This document shows, piece by piece, positions 23,386 to 35,082 of a DNA stretch of 64,000 nt. The stretch comes from Colletotrichum lupini (Eukaryota; Ascomycota; Sordariomycetes; Glomerellales; Glomerellaceae). The position numbers were made by a program, and so were the translations under genes. Position 1 is the stretch's first letter, and the number at the start of each line of letters is the position of its first letter. The stretch spans positions 3,906,001-3,970,000 of the forward strand of contig NC_064678.1 of the NCBI RefSeq assembly GCF_023278565.1, written 5' to 3'. A model generated the notes under the pieces. The model had not been told where the DNA came from. It made no database searches and saw only the letters and a list, made by a program, of their open reading frames with translations.

Positions 23386-26300
23386 CTTGTTGGTTGATCC
23401 CGCGCTTGGTAAAGGTGATTTTGTTCTTCTCAATAGAGGTAGGCGATGTGAACAAGACGAAAAAAAGAAAAAAAGATCGGTGGACGAAAGGAGTCGGGGA
23501 GGAGGTCGGTTGGAGGTGAGGTAGACAGACGGAAGTGGGATGCAGGTGCGACTTGTGACGGGAGTTGGAGGTGCAGGTGGGTTGTAAGGCGGCGGGTGCG
23601 GTTTTCTGCGGGGCCCCTTTCTTTTTTGGGAGAGGGGGCACCTGGGAGCTTGACAGTGAAGTCAGGCCGGCCCAATCCCAGAGCGAGCCGGCTGGAGTGA
23701 AGTACGTACTCTGCACCTTAGGGAGTACCTTTACTCAGGTGCTCTACCTACCTATCGGGGTTGCGCTTAGGATACCAAGATGGCATTGTGACTCTTCTTC
23801 TACAACCATTGTAAAGGTACCTTGCTAATATGTAATTCAAACCTTGCAAGGTGAATATAGACCCCAAGGTTAAGTATCGCGTAACAGCACAAAAATGGTC
23901 AGAGGCACTGGGGTTGGAAATGGTGAATGCAAGAAAAATTGACAGGTCAGGCAGGGTAGGGCAGTTGGGTTCGAGGATATGGTGGATTATGACCACTGTG
24001 ATCAACCTGTCCACAGACTAGGTACGGATGGATACCTTACCTGACCATGCGAGCTGGAAAGTCTTCGGTTTCATCTGGTTTCCGTGCACCGGAAGAAAGC
24101 GCAAAGCATAAGGGAAGACTGGCGGAAAATGAGTAGAGGGAGGATGGGAAAAAGAAGGGTCCAGGTCGAGGACAAGATCCAGATTCTGTTCTGTGGAAAG
24201 AGAAAAAAGAAAGTGTCCATCCCATCGACAAACTGCCCATTTACAGAGGCCGCATGAATGTTTACAGTCTGTATTATTGCCGGGCTACCCATTCCTATCC
24301 CCCGCTGATAGACAATATGCCATGTAATTAACCTCGTTCTGCAGCGCAATGCCTTGTTGTGCCAGCCCATCCGGCTCCATTAGGCCCAACTCTGGCCAGG
24401 TCGCGATGACACACAAATAACGGGGCGGCGACGTTCTTTCATGGAACAACCGCAACATGGAGAGGTCCCTATTTGCCCAGAGAGGTGCCTGCTAGGGGCT
24501 GCTTCCGCGACGAGACATGGTTTACCCTGCAACTTGCTTGACATGTTGCTGGTTGTCCCCCAAGAACACTCATGGGACTCGCGAGTGAGCTCGGGTTTCA
24601 CAGACTCAAGTTTGTCACTTATTCACGATCTTCTCCCTATCTCGACCCCTGACATAAGTCTTTCTACCTCTGGCCCGACAAAATATGTTTGGCATCCGTT
24701 CTCCGTACCACCAGCCCAATCCCTCGTTCGTCACTGACTTGCCGACCAATGCAGCATCCCGGCACCAGCAACGCGTCTCCACCACGGGCTGCGTAACCGT
24801 TGCCGATGACACTGCGCGCCGTCCTACCGGAAACCCTCCAGCTGTTCACTTGACCTCTCGGCCCCGACCCCATACAGAAGGGATGAGCTGTTTCTCCACG
24901 CCCTCCAGGCTTCGTCTTTCCCTCGTGCCGTGTCGGTCGTGTTCAAGCACTGCCACACAGAGAATGCGACTCAATTCTTGGACCAGAGATCGCTTAGTCT
25001 CCCCAGAGGCAAACGAAATCCAAGAAGAACAAGTTAATGGCCCTGACCGGTTCCCTGGCGATCCTTCAGGGTCTCGATGGGCGAGCACGGTCATCAGATC
25101 GACCTGTATCAATGCTCCCTCGTCTTTCGTTGGCTTCCAGTCCTATCTGCCGTCCATGGTACCTGCGGCCGACCCGCGGGTCGCATATCCGGTCGACACT
25201 ATTAAGAGAACCGGACCCAAGCTCCCTGACCTTTTACCCGTCATGGCGAGCTCCAGAACCTTCATCTCGATGCCTTATCAGCCTTTTGACTGGTAAATGG
25301 TAATCCCAGGTGCGACGCCTAGCCAATAGAGGGGATGATCCCCCGGGTCTGTTAGCACTGAGAAGGCATCGGAGTGACGTAAAGCTGCCATCCCTACCAT
25401 ACCAGTCAGGGAGAATCGACAACGACATTAGAGCCCATCCTCGTCCAACAGTCACACACGTAGTCCGTCATCTGGACTCTGGAAAGTTCGATGCTGTCTG
25501 GAAACCACTGTGTCGAGTGTCTCTAGTCCTGCCTCCCCGCATTCCGCCCCCAACGTGGTCTCAATTCTGGGCCAAGTCGTGATTGCTTCGGAACAACTGC
25601 CGTCTACCTGCTTAGACCAGACCGAACGAGGGGTGGCTTGGCCGATCGTCCCAGCGTTTCTTATTCCTCCTTCACACCACCATGTAGCATGCCTCCAAAA
25701 TCGAAAGAGACCGTTCCATTTCCGCCGCGCTTCACCGAGGCAGCTCATGATACGACGAAACGACCCAAGGAAGGTTCGCTGTGATGGCGGACGGCCAAAA
25801 GCTCGCGAGCGGTCAATGGGATGATGTTTTTCTGCAACCCTCCTCCTCTTCGCCAATGGCTTCATTGACCACCACACAATCTATCCCCAATCATACGATT
25901 CCGCGTGATTGGAGTGTTCTAGGCTACTCGCATGGGTTGAGTTGACGGCCCATAACCTTTCCCACCCCTCATTGCCCACACGACATAAGTAATCGCACAC
26001 TGGTACGGCTTGACCAGAGAGCTGCTGTGCTAGTTCGCTGATAGAGTTTCCGGCTCTGGCCCGCCGGGGGTTGCCTGCATAACGCGTGCTGCCATCCTAC
26101 CGAATTTTCCGTTCCCGTCTCCCGTCTACCTCTCAATTGGGGAAATGATGGAGTTGGAGATGCTTTCGGACTTTTGGCGTTGAGGCGCTTATTTCCCTTG
26201 CATCTCCGTCTCTCCCCGCTTATCAGGCTTTCGTTGCTTTGCAGGTTCAAGTGCAGAACATGAGTCGCTGAATGTCATCGTGACCTCGTGGTGGTTGCCC

Positions 26301-26396
26301 ACCCACCTGCACCTCTGCGTAGCTCTGTGAGCAATTGAGTTTCCATGGTCGGATAATGGTTTGAGGGGAACTAGTAATTACAACACAACTAAGTAA
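23386..26396. other. Gene-poor 3.0 kb before the RIP element
   Basis: It contains the Igo1 promoter and leader near 23400-23750 and TACCT/AGGTA motifs at about 23700-23850 (for example TACCTACCTATC). The frames in 24600-25900, up to 203 residues, have no motif and overlap one another on both strands, so I do not call a gene. GC content is ordinary up to about 26370 and then drops sharply. Confidence 0.5.
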
Positions 26397-26431
26397 TATA
26401 CGGCAGACTGCAAGAGGCACTCCGCCAAAAC
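26397..26431 (+). repeat. Left terminal inverted repeat, 35 bp
   Basis: Identical to the reverse complement of 31294-31328 over 35 bp. It still contains several CpA dinucleotides, so it escaped the mutation that hit the interior. Confidence 0.93.
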
Positions 26432-29400
26432 ACTTTTTTCATATGTCAAAGCAGAAATCGTATTTTACGGTCACCCCACTACCCAGGATAGGGTCTAGAC
26501 TAGTATAGTAACCCATAAATAGGGGTTATAGAGATTTACGGCTTAAGAGATATTTTAATTTCGTAATATATTAGACCGTATAGCGGTATATAAAATCGCG
26601 CAATATCGTACCCCGACGTAAAAGTTTTTCTTCTTTTTATAACTTTATTATAGAAATAACTACTACTTTTTACCCTTTTATAAGTAAAAATCACTCTTTA
26701 CTTAAGTTATTAAACTAATAGCTCGCTTATAAATATTATAATATAGATCTATAATAACTTCTAATCTCTATATAAGACGTTATTAAACTAATCGACCTTA
26801 CGATACTTCCTCGTAAAGCTATTCTAAAACGACTAATTAATAATAATATTTATATAGGCTCTGCCCTTTTTATATAATAAGAACGTATAAACGTATAAGC
26901 CTCGACATTAATAAAATCTCTTCTTACGGGCTTAAAAGAGCGGGAACGAAGTATTTAGTAAATAAAAAAGGAGCTAAAGCAATTACTAATAATTAATATC
27001 TTTATTATATTATATAACGTATCCTTTTTTAAGAACGAACTTAACGGTTTCTAAGTAACGACTTATATTAATATCTAAGTTATTAAGAAGTTTATTAAGA
27101 AAGTTTAGTTTAATCGCTTCTCGACGTTTACTTTATATTAAGATATAATACGATTTATTATTTTATATTTTATAATAAACTAGTAGATTCTTTTAATAAA
27201 GTAGATAGTATTTCTAATTAATATAAAGAATCCTTATAATATCTTAGAGTACTATAAAGTAACGTACGAAGCTATAAGTTTAGAGAGATTCTTTTTTAAA
27301 ACTACGATCTTATATAAAAAAGATAATTACTAACTTTTTATTATTTCTTAAATTGGAATTAAGTCGCTAGTTATTAAACCTTAGCTAGTAAAAAAGGGAA
27401 AAGGTCGTATAAAGCTAATTATAACTAAAACTTTAGGCAAAATAACGTATAGAAATGTTCTAAAAACACGGCTTTTAATAAGTATTAGTATTAAATTAAT
27501 AATAAAAATCAAGGAGGAATTATTAGTTAAGTAAGAAAAGAAGATCGTTAAGAAGGAAGTAAAGGCTAAGAAAAAGGTTAAAAAGGTTAAAAATAATAAG
27601 AAAGACGAGATTATAGTAGTTCGATAAGAAGATAAAGTTTATAATAATAAATAACCTAGTATACTATAAGGATAGAAACGAGCATTCTCGTTAGTAAATA
27701 GTTTAGAGTAAACTATAATTATATTTATAATTCCTCTTTGTCCTTAGTATCGCTCGTAATTACGAAGCTATTTAATGCTCTAAGATTAATTCTAGAGTTT
27801 TCTAATCTCTACTTAACCTATATAATACCGCCCTATAGTTTACTAAGTAAAGTAACTTCTAGTTAGAGCTTATTGCGTATATACTACTTTAGATAAATAC
27901 GAAGATATTAATACGTTTTAAAACAAGGATAATTAGCCTCGCTAAACTTCGTACTTTTAGCTAATATAGTTAGGGAGCCCTTAATAATTAAGGTATAAAT
28001 CTATAAGGTAGCTTAAGGAAGATATACGTCTAGATTATTACTATTCTAAATAGCGTTTAATAGTTATTAAACTTAGTCTTAGTTAATTAGCTATATAAAG
28101 TCTTATACGGTTCGTAACGTAAGTTAATAATATAGTTACTATAGCTAACTAGAAATAACGTGAGGGCGACCTTTTTAATAACGAATTCGATAAGAGTTCT
28201 AAATTTATACGAAGTTAATAAAATTAGAACGAATTAGTAGTATATACGTAAATAGAAGTATAATCTAGTTAGAGAGTATATCTATATAGAATAGCCCTTA
28301 GAACTTAAGTAGTTAGAAGTATTTTTATAAACGTAAGTATACTTATATATACTAAGATATATATATTACTTACTTACTAATATACTAATCTACTTTAATA
28401 AAGACGATTTTACTAACTCTTAATCTTAACGTTATAAATACTTTTACTAAAGATTTAGTAATTACGGAATATAATTAGACTTTTTACTATTAAACGGTAT
28501 TATAAAAAGTAGTAATAAATACTAGATATAAGAACGGTTTCTTTCCCTCGGTCTAAACGAACTCGTAATAGCATAAATCCCCGTTATTAAATAACGGTAA
28601 GATATTATATAAGTATATTCCGGGACGTATAGGTAGAAACCCCTATATAGAACTATATAATAAACCGCGAATAAGTATTAATACTAGCATAGATCTTAAA
28701 TCTAAATAGTAAAAGCTTATCGTACGTATTTAAAGACTAAATATAATTTAGTTTAGGAGTCGTAAACCCTTTACGACGGTACCTTATTTTACTTAACCGA
28801 TTTTAAACTTATTATAAAAAGGTTTTGCGATATATAAAGTATAGTTTATTTTAGCTAATAATATAAGCTTATTAGCGAACTTATATATAAAAATACTCTC
28901 TACCGTACCCTTTAGCACGGCGAGTAACCTCTAGTATATTAAAAAAGAACTCTTCTAATCGTTATTATATAATTACGAGCTATTTTAGTATTTATCGTTA
29001 CTAAAGCTAATTCTGTTAACGAAGTGTTAATAATCCTATAGCCGTAATTATAAATCCTTTAAACTAGAGTTAAAAAAGGATATCTTTATTATTTAAGCAT
29101 TATTAAAAAAATAATTCTTAGATACGAATTAATAGATCCTTAGAAAAGACCGTACGCTCTTCTCGTTATAAGTCCTATTTTATAAGTTAACGTTCGAAAG
29201 TTCGCTTTATAATTCTAGTACTAAAAACTATAAAGATATGTATAATAATTATATTATAAGTCTAATTACTCTCTAACTTTATAATAATTATCGTTTAATA
29301 TAATAAAAGATTAATACGCGGTCGTGCTATTTTAAAAAAGTAGTAATATATAAAGTAAGAAACTAAAAAAGAAATTTTAAGTAAGAGGTAAATGTTTATA

Positions 29401-30771
29401 TATAATTATAGCGATATATAGGGGTATCTTTTTGCTTATAAGGTCTTATAAGTATATATATAGAAATATAGACGCTTACGGGGATCTATAACGCTAAAAA
29501 GGATAGAAAAGCACATAACGATAATATATAATAAATAAAAGTTCTATAATTTTATTAGAAACGTTGAACTTTAGAAGGAGCTTTTATACGGTTAGTTACG
29601 GCCTCTTATGGGCTAAACTAAGCGCATATACTCTAGCTTATAGTTAGTAAGTACCCTACGACTCCGTAAGGGCCTTACTACTTAAGTATTAAGCCTAACC
29701 GTACTATATCCTAATATATACTTATATAAACTCCTATACTATACTATATAAGAATATCGAATTAATTATTCCTTACTCGGAGTTTATATAAGTTAGTAAC
29801 GCTCCTTATAATCCTATATACTATTATATATACCCTCTTCGTTATTTTTAGCTTACTTAGCTATTTATTTAAGGGCTTTTATTATTATATAGAGGTATAT
29901 AGCGGGGATAGTACCTAGAGACTTAAGTAGAGCACCGATACGGACTTTACTACGGCCCTTATAGTTACGACCGCGCTTAACGACCTTAATAAGCGTATTA
30001 CGAACTAGTACGAACCGTTAGTAAACTATAAATAAATATAAGATAATATAAGGTAATATATAAGTAATAATAAGAGGCGTAACGAGCGTATATTCGTATA
30101 TAGTAAATATATAGTTATAACTAGAGTAGCCCTTACTTATAAAGGTAACGTAATTAGTAAAAATACCTTTACCGGCCTTATAACGGGCGCACGACTCGGT
30201 ACTAGTCTTAGTATTATTATATATAGTCGTCTAAATAGTATCGGTAGCCTAAGTACGAGTTACGGCGATATCTAGGGGTACATAACGGCTATTCTTAGTA
30301 ATCTTAGAGTTAAGTTTAATCTAACGCTAGGGCTAGATTATACAGGTTAATATAGTAATATTAAATAGTATAGGGTAGTATATACTAACTTATATAATAT
30401 TAAGGTTATAGATCTAATAGAAAGTTTTCGAAAGGGAAAATAAAGAGCTTATAAATAATATAAGAATCCGTATAATAAAGAAGCTATTATATAGAGGTAT
30501 ACGTATTAGTAAGGAGGTAAGAGGTTATTTTATAAAACATAAGGTCGTTAGGGTACTACGTAGGTTAGTATACGGGGACCGTCAGGAGCTATATACTCTC
30601 GATACGGGCCGGAACGCTATATTAAGTACTTATTATAAGTATTATACGGCGTACGCGATTGTTAAGAAAGGGAGTATCCTATACGAAATTATTAGTATAT
30701 ATATATAAATAGTTAATACTAAAGAAAAAAGTAAATAAAAAGAATTAAATTATAAATAGGTATATATACGT

Positions 30772-30928
30772 AATTATACTTATAATTGCGCGTACATTAG
30801 CCCAAGAAGAAGCACAATTACTAATTAGTAAAAATTATACTAATAATTGCGTATAAAATTGCCTAATTATACCTAATTAATATTTCTAATTAGTAAATCG
30901 CGAATATTATACTTATAATTGCGTATAT
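30772..30928 (+). repeat. Degenerate tandem repeat, about 65-bp period
   Basis: CTAATTAGTAAA followed by an ATTATACTTATAATTGCGTATA-like segment occurs at 30821 and again at 30886. A partial copy (AATTATACTTATAATTGCGC) lies at 30772-30791. It sits inside the RIP element near its right end and may mark the sub-terminal region or the edge of a nested element. Confidence 0.6.
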
Positions 30929-31293
30929 AATTAGGTAATAGTAATAAAAGTAAAGTAGAAAAGGGTATAAAGTATAATAAAGTAAAATATAATCGCTAAT
31001 AAGTAACTATAGGGGCGTAGGTAGATTACTTACCTTACTTAAGGAATATTAGGTTAGTTAAGAGGAAAGGGAAATTAATTAGTAATAGAAATTAGTAGGG
31101 AGGATATGCCCCCTAGCTACCCCACTTTCGCTAGGCGGCATAACTGCCCTTACGTAACCACTACTACCTACGGTCATAAGTAATTCCTTATAATAATATA
31201 CGGGATTTATTATAATATTTATTTATACGTATGAGAAAGTCGCGCTATTAATGCCTAAAATTTACGGTGGCCGTAGGTCTATTGGAAAGAACG

Positions 31294-31328
31294 GTTTTGG
31301 CGGAGTGCCTCTTGCAGTCTGCCGTATA
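31294..31328 (-). repeat. Right terminal inverted repeat, 35 bp
   Basis: Reverse complement of the left repeat, perfect over 35 bp. Beyond 35 bp the two ends diverge but keep a TACGG(T/C)CACC match about 30-40 bp further in. Confidence 0.93.
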
Positions 31329-31608
31329 ATAGGTCCTAAGAAGTAAAACTGTTCCAACGCTAGCTTCGTCGCCATTGAGATTTTCAACAACAATAGCTTC
31401 TTCACACCATATCTTTCTGGTATAGCATATCTCTCTTCCTCTTTATGGCCTTCTTCAATTGATCTCATCTCTCCTAATCCATAGCTCATCTGTCTTATGC
31501 TCATTGAGCCATGGATTGTGAACAGATCGAATAGAGTATTAGAGGAAGCAGACCTATATCACACCGAAAACGTTGGCAATCGCCCCTCTCATGCAGATAT
31601 CACGCTGA

Positions 31609-33067
31609 TCAGATGAGGATTTGCTTCTCCTGCTTGAGGCTCTTGACGAATTCCAGCGGCACTTTTAGAGTCTGCGCGACTACTTCAGGCGGTGTGAGAG
31701 CGAGCCACTGGGTCAAAGAAATATCCACGACTCTGTCAGACTTGTACAGCTCAATCCATACCAAGTCTTCCGTGTCAGAGGTGTTCTCGATGTAGTGTCT
31801 AGTCAACGAATTAGCAACGACACACTCCACTCCCTCGAGATGAGTGATATGCTCACCCGCTGTTGTCCGGGAAAGCCGCTGTGTCACCCGCTTCCAAGTC
31901 AAAGGTTCTCGACGCTGCACTTCCGATAAACACAGTCGCCTTGCCCTTGCCCTTGTGGAAGTAGAGCCATTCTTCGGCGTTGGGGTGCCAATGGAGCTCC
32001 CTCAGCCCGCCAGGCTTCAGGGTGACGAACGTGGCAGCAATGGTCTTGGCAATGGGGAAGTTGGTCGAGTCAATCTTTCTGAACTCGCCGCCGTTGCCGG
32101 GAACATTCTCAGGTGGGTGCTCGAAAGTGCGGTAGACGAAGGAACTGTTGCCGGAGAGGTACTGCCCCGGGGGAACCGTCACGTTCGTGGTTGCCACCGT
32201 TCCGTTCAGGATGTACGGGTTCGTGGCGGGTAGCTTGTCAAAGACGGAAGCATTGACGCCAAAGTTCCTGGCCAAGATGTCTCTTGGGGTGTGGGCCAGC
32301 CAGTCGACAATGTTGAAAGTGGTTCTTTTGAGTGTCAGTTGACTCGTTCCATACACGAGTGTCATATAGAAGAGGAAGCACCAACCCAATCTTATCAAAG
32401 TCGGCTTCGTCAAAGGCCAAGAGAAACTCGGACTCTTCAGCAACTCCTTGGACATAGTGAGCAGCACCCTTGGGGAAATACCTAGGACCAATATTAGCAT
32501 GCAGTGCTCTTTGACTTCTCAGCTTGGGTCTTACCAAATATCTCCATAGTTGAGTTGTTCAACTTGGCTTTTTCCGTCTTCGCCGACGGCTCCGATGATA
32601 ATCGAGCCAGAGTACACAAACCCCCACTCCGCAACCTTATGCCAATGCAGCTCTCTTACTGCTCCACGCTTGATATGCTGCTGGGCGGCTGCAATATCGT
32701 GACTCTGAGGCAAGTCCTGAATGACCTGCTCGCGGACCCAGCCTCCGTTGAAGATACGGGTCTTGGAATCAGAGAATCTCCATTTCAGGTTCGGCACCAC
32801 GCCGCTGTCAGTGGACTGCCGGCCGAGATTATCCGGATTCTCTCTGTCAATTGCATTGTTGGTGCCGCCTGTGTCATTTTATTAGTTGGGTCTGGCATCG
32901 AGAAGGTGAGCTCCGTGTCACTTACCCAGGATCGGGGCACCTTTGCCACTGGCATCGATGGGCTGTCCAATATTGAATTGAGCGTCTCTCTTCGCCACTT
33001 GGGGCGAGGCACTTGTGATGGCCACGAGGCCAATGAGTCCTGTCACGGAGATTTGAAGTAGTCGCAT
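31609..33067 (-). CDS. Secreted bicupin, oxalate decarboxylase family
   Basis: Family members are manganese enzymes that split oxalate to formate and CO2. Five exons (33067-32926, 32868-32535, 32481-32386, 32324-31857, 31798-31609) join in phase to 409 residues. Residues 1-20 are a signal peptide (MRLLQISVTGLIGLVAITSA), so the protein is secreted. Cupin 1 has RELHWHKVAEWGF (His-x-His...Glu) and PKGAAHYVQG. Cupin 2 has LRELHWHPNAEEW and DNSGHYIENT. Both sites keep the three His and one Glu metal ligands. The lid segment before FNIVDWLAHTP reads DKIGTT rather than the SENST of the Bacillus decarboxylase, so the lid glutamate appears absent and the reaction is uncertain. The C-terminal domain contains LTQWLALTPPEVV. 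It lies 281 bp from the RIP element and is divergent from the selenium-binding-like gene. Confidence 0.92.
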
Positions 33068-33154
33068 TCTATCAGATAATGAAGAACCGACTTATGAGGA
33101 GGTGCAGAGTGTGAGAGATGAAACGAAACAGCGCAGGGAAGACAATCTGTAAAG

Positions 33155-33165
33155 TATATTTTATA
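33155..33165 (-). promoter_or_regulatory. Probable TATA box of the bicupin gene
   Basis: TATAAAATATA on the minus strand, about 90 nt upstream of the start codon at 33067. Position and match are good; use is inferred. Confidence 0.5.
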
Positions 33166-35082
33166 ACTGCGTCTAACCTTTAGAATACTGCCTCCAAGTT
33201 CGAAAAGACGTACTTCATTTCCTTCGACGCGATGGCGGAATTTTCATTACTATCACGTTCAACGCATCGAGTAATCATGGCGTTGAGGTTGCAGTTGCAG
33301 AAGCAACGGTTCGCGATGACGACATTGACCATTCAGCGGCATCGTTGCTTTCCGGTCGACACTATTGACTTTCCCAATTCGAGTCTCACAGGCATCTTCC
33401 CCCAAAAATCAAGAGTGCATATGCGTGTTCGATAGGTGTTGGTGTGATATTGGCTAAATGATCGACTGCAGTTGTCTTTGAATCGGGCATGCCGCTAGGT
33501 TGGACCCCGGCCATTCGACATATGTCCGAAAATAACGACATCGTGGGAAAGCGTGGGGGAAAGGCTGCTTAGGCGCTGATCCCCATCAACGGCATCTAAC
33601 TAGCCTGACTGAAGCTTACTTTGACGCGGTAGACTACGGTAATTTACTTTTAACCTTGTCTTACTACAGATATTGGCTTGAATGTTACCCGCATCTTTTT
33701 TGGTAATCTTCTTTACCACAGGCCGGCCCAAGTTTTGCGTTACAAGGCCGGGGCAAAGTCGTGATCTGGGTTCAAATAGAGTTAAATCATCTGAAATGTC
33801 AAGATCATGTCAATTCACATAGCAAAAAATATGACAGAAAGACCCAGTCTTCAACGCGTTTCTCTCCTTGGCCGTATGCTCAAGAGACCAGACGTTTTCT
33901 CACAATTCAAACAAGATGTAGAAATAGCATGGCAGAGGATGTGTTGACAAGCAATCCCAGGTCAGTCCTTTCTTCTGACATAGTGAGTTTTCGTAATCCC
34001 AATCAGTCTACTATCTTCTGAACGTTGAGACCAGCAGTGCGTAAATGCCTTGAGGATGGCTGTTCAACCCGAACAGCATACTAGCCAAGCACGAACACGC
34101 TATTCGATCGTAGCTCTACCAAACTGTCTAAGATCGCCATCGTCCTACCTGGTTCATCTTCTCTGGAACCCGTTCTGCCAAGCTAGAGAAGTTAAGGTTT
34201 GATATGCCCGACGCAGCAGCAGAGCCAGAGGCGCCCCCGTTGCATGCCTCAACGTCCCTTGCCGTTCAGCCTCGCTGAGATCTTATGCGGAAATGGAATT
34301 ATCGGTCCCGGATACTTGAATGAACTCGAAGTGTTATTCGTTACATATGATGCCATCCGGTACTATCGATATATGTCTGAGTTTGGTACATCTCGCCCCT
34401 GTCAATCCAACAAACAAAACACCTACGTCGTCCAGTTGAGAGATGATCTGCAACTCTTCATCTCACATGGCTTTACGCGTGGTCGCCGTCAGTGTCGATC
34501 AACTTCTTGACATTCGTTAAGCTTACTTCTCCCTCCAATGCCGAAGCACTGGGCCACACTAGCGCTGCTTGACACAAAGTTAAGACATCGTCAAGAAGTG
34601 TGCTCTACACGTCGAGCTCGCCGGGCGCCCAAGTTTCCGTGCTCCAAGCGATCGCGACATTAAAGTCTTCCCTCTTGAGGAAAAAGATGTGGCCACGATG
34701 AGCTAGAGGTTAAGGATCTCTGGATTGTGATAGGCAAGGTGTGAGTCCCGACTTCTTGGCAAAGACATGTTCAGGCATCTCTCCAACGCTGCATGACTCT
34801 GAGAAGGTCTGTTGGGTGCATCTAGATTATCGTTCTGGCTCACGGCATACTATCCTTCGACAATAGCGTAGATGATGAGGTTTATTGGCTTCATGGTGTG
34901 ATTGTCTAGTGAGCTCACGTCCAGAGAAGAGAAGCGGTTGACTGTCAGACGGCCCTTATTGCAGCTCGCGATGGAGTATAAGAAGAATAGATAAGTGCCC
35001 GTAGTCTGGTGTTGGGAACATCTTCAAAAATCAGACTTCTTGGATTTCAACAAATAATTACCAGCAGCTCAATTGACTCAAG
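33166..35082. other. Divergent spacer, bicupin/selenium-binding-like gene
   Basis: 1.9 kb without a supportable gene. It holds a tRNA-like but defective sequence at 34692-34760 (see findings) and a TATAAGAA at 34977-34984, about 100 nt upstream of the next start codon, that may serve that gene. Open frames are short. Confidence 0.5.

Larger units (their letters stand above)
26397..31328. mobile_element. RIP-mutated transposable element with 35-bp TIRs
   Basis: A 4.9 kb block bounded by a perfect 35-bp inverted repeat (26397-26431 and 31294-31328). The shared end reads TATACGGCAGACTGCAAGAG going inward, so a TA target duplication flanking an element at 26399-31326 is the simplest reading. The interior is very AT-rich (15 of 60 bases are G or C in 27001-27060), has no open frame over 60 codons, and is nearly free of CpA and TpG while TpA is in excess and CpG remains: the classic RIP pattern. 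A Lys-rich coding relic lies at about 27536-27620 and a 65-bp repeat at 30770-30930. TA duplication and such a basic tail fit Tc1/mariner/pogo-type elements, but 4.9 kb is long for those, so nested insertions are possible. It is certainly inactive. Confidence 0.9.

Noticed and set aside
24685..25296. 203-residue plus-strand frame
   Set aside because: No motif, Ser/Thr/Pro/Arg-rich random composition, and competing frames on both strands over the same DNA.
31262..31504. 80-residue minus-strand frame at the element edge
   Set aside because: It runs across the right inverted repeat and has no resemblance to a transposase.
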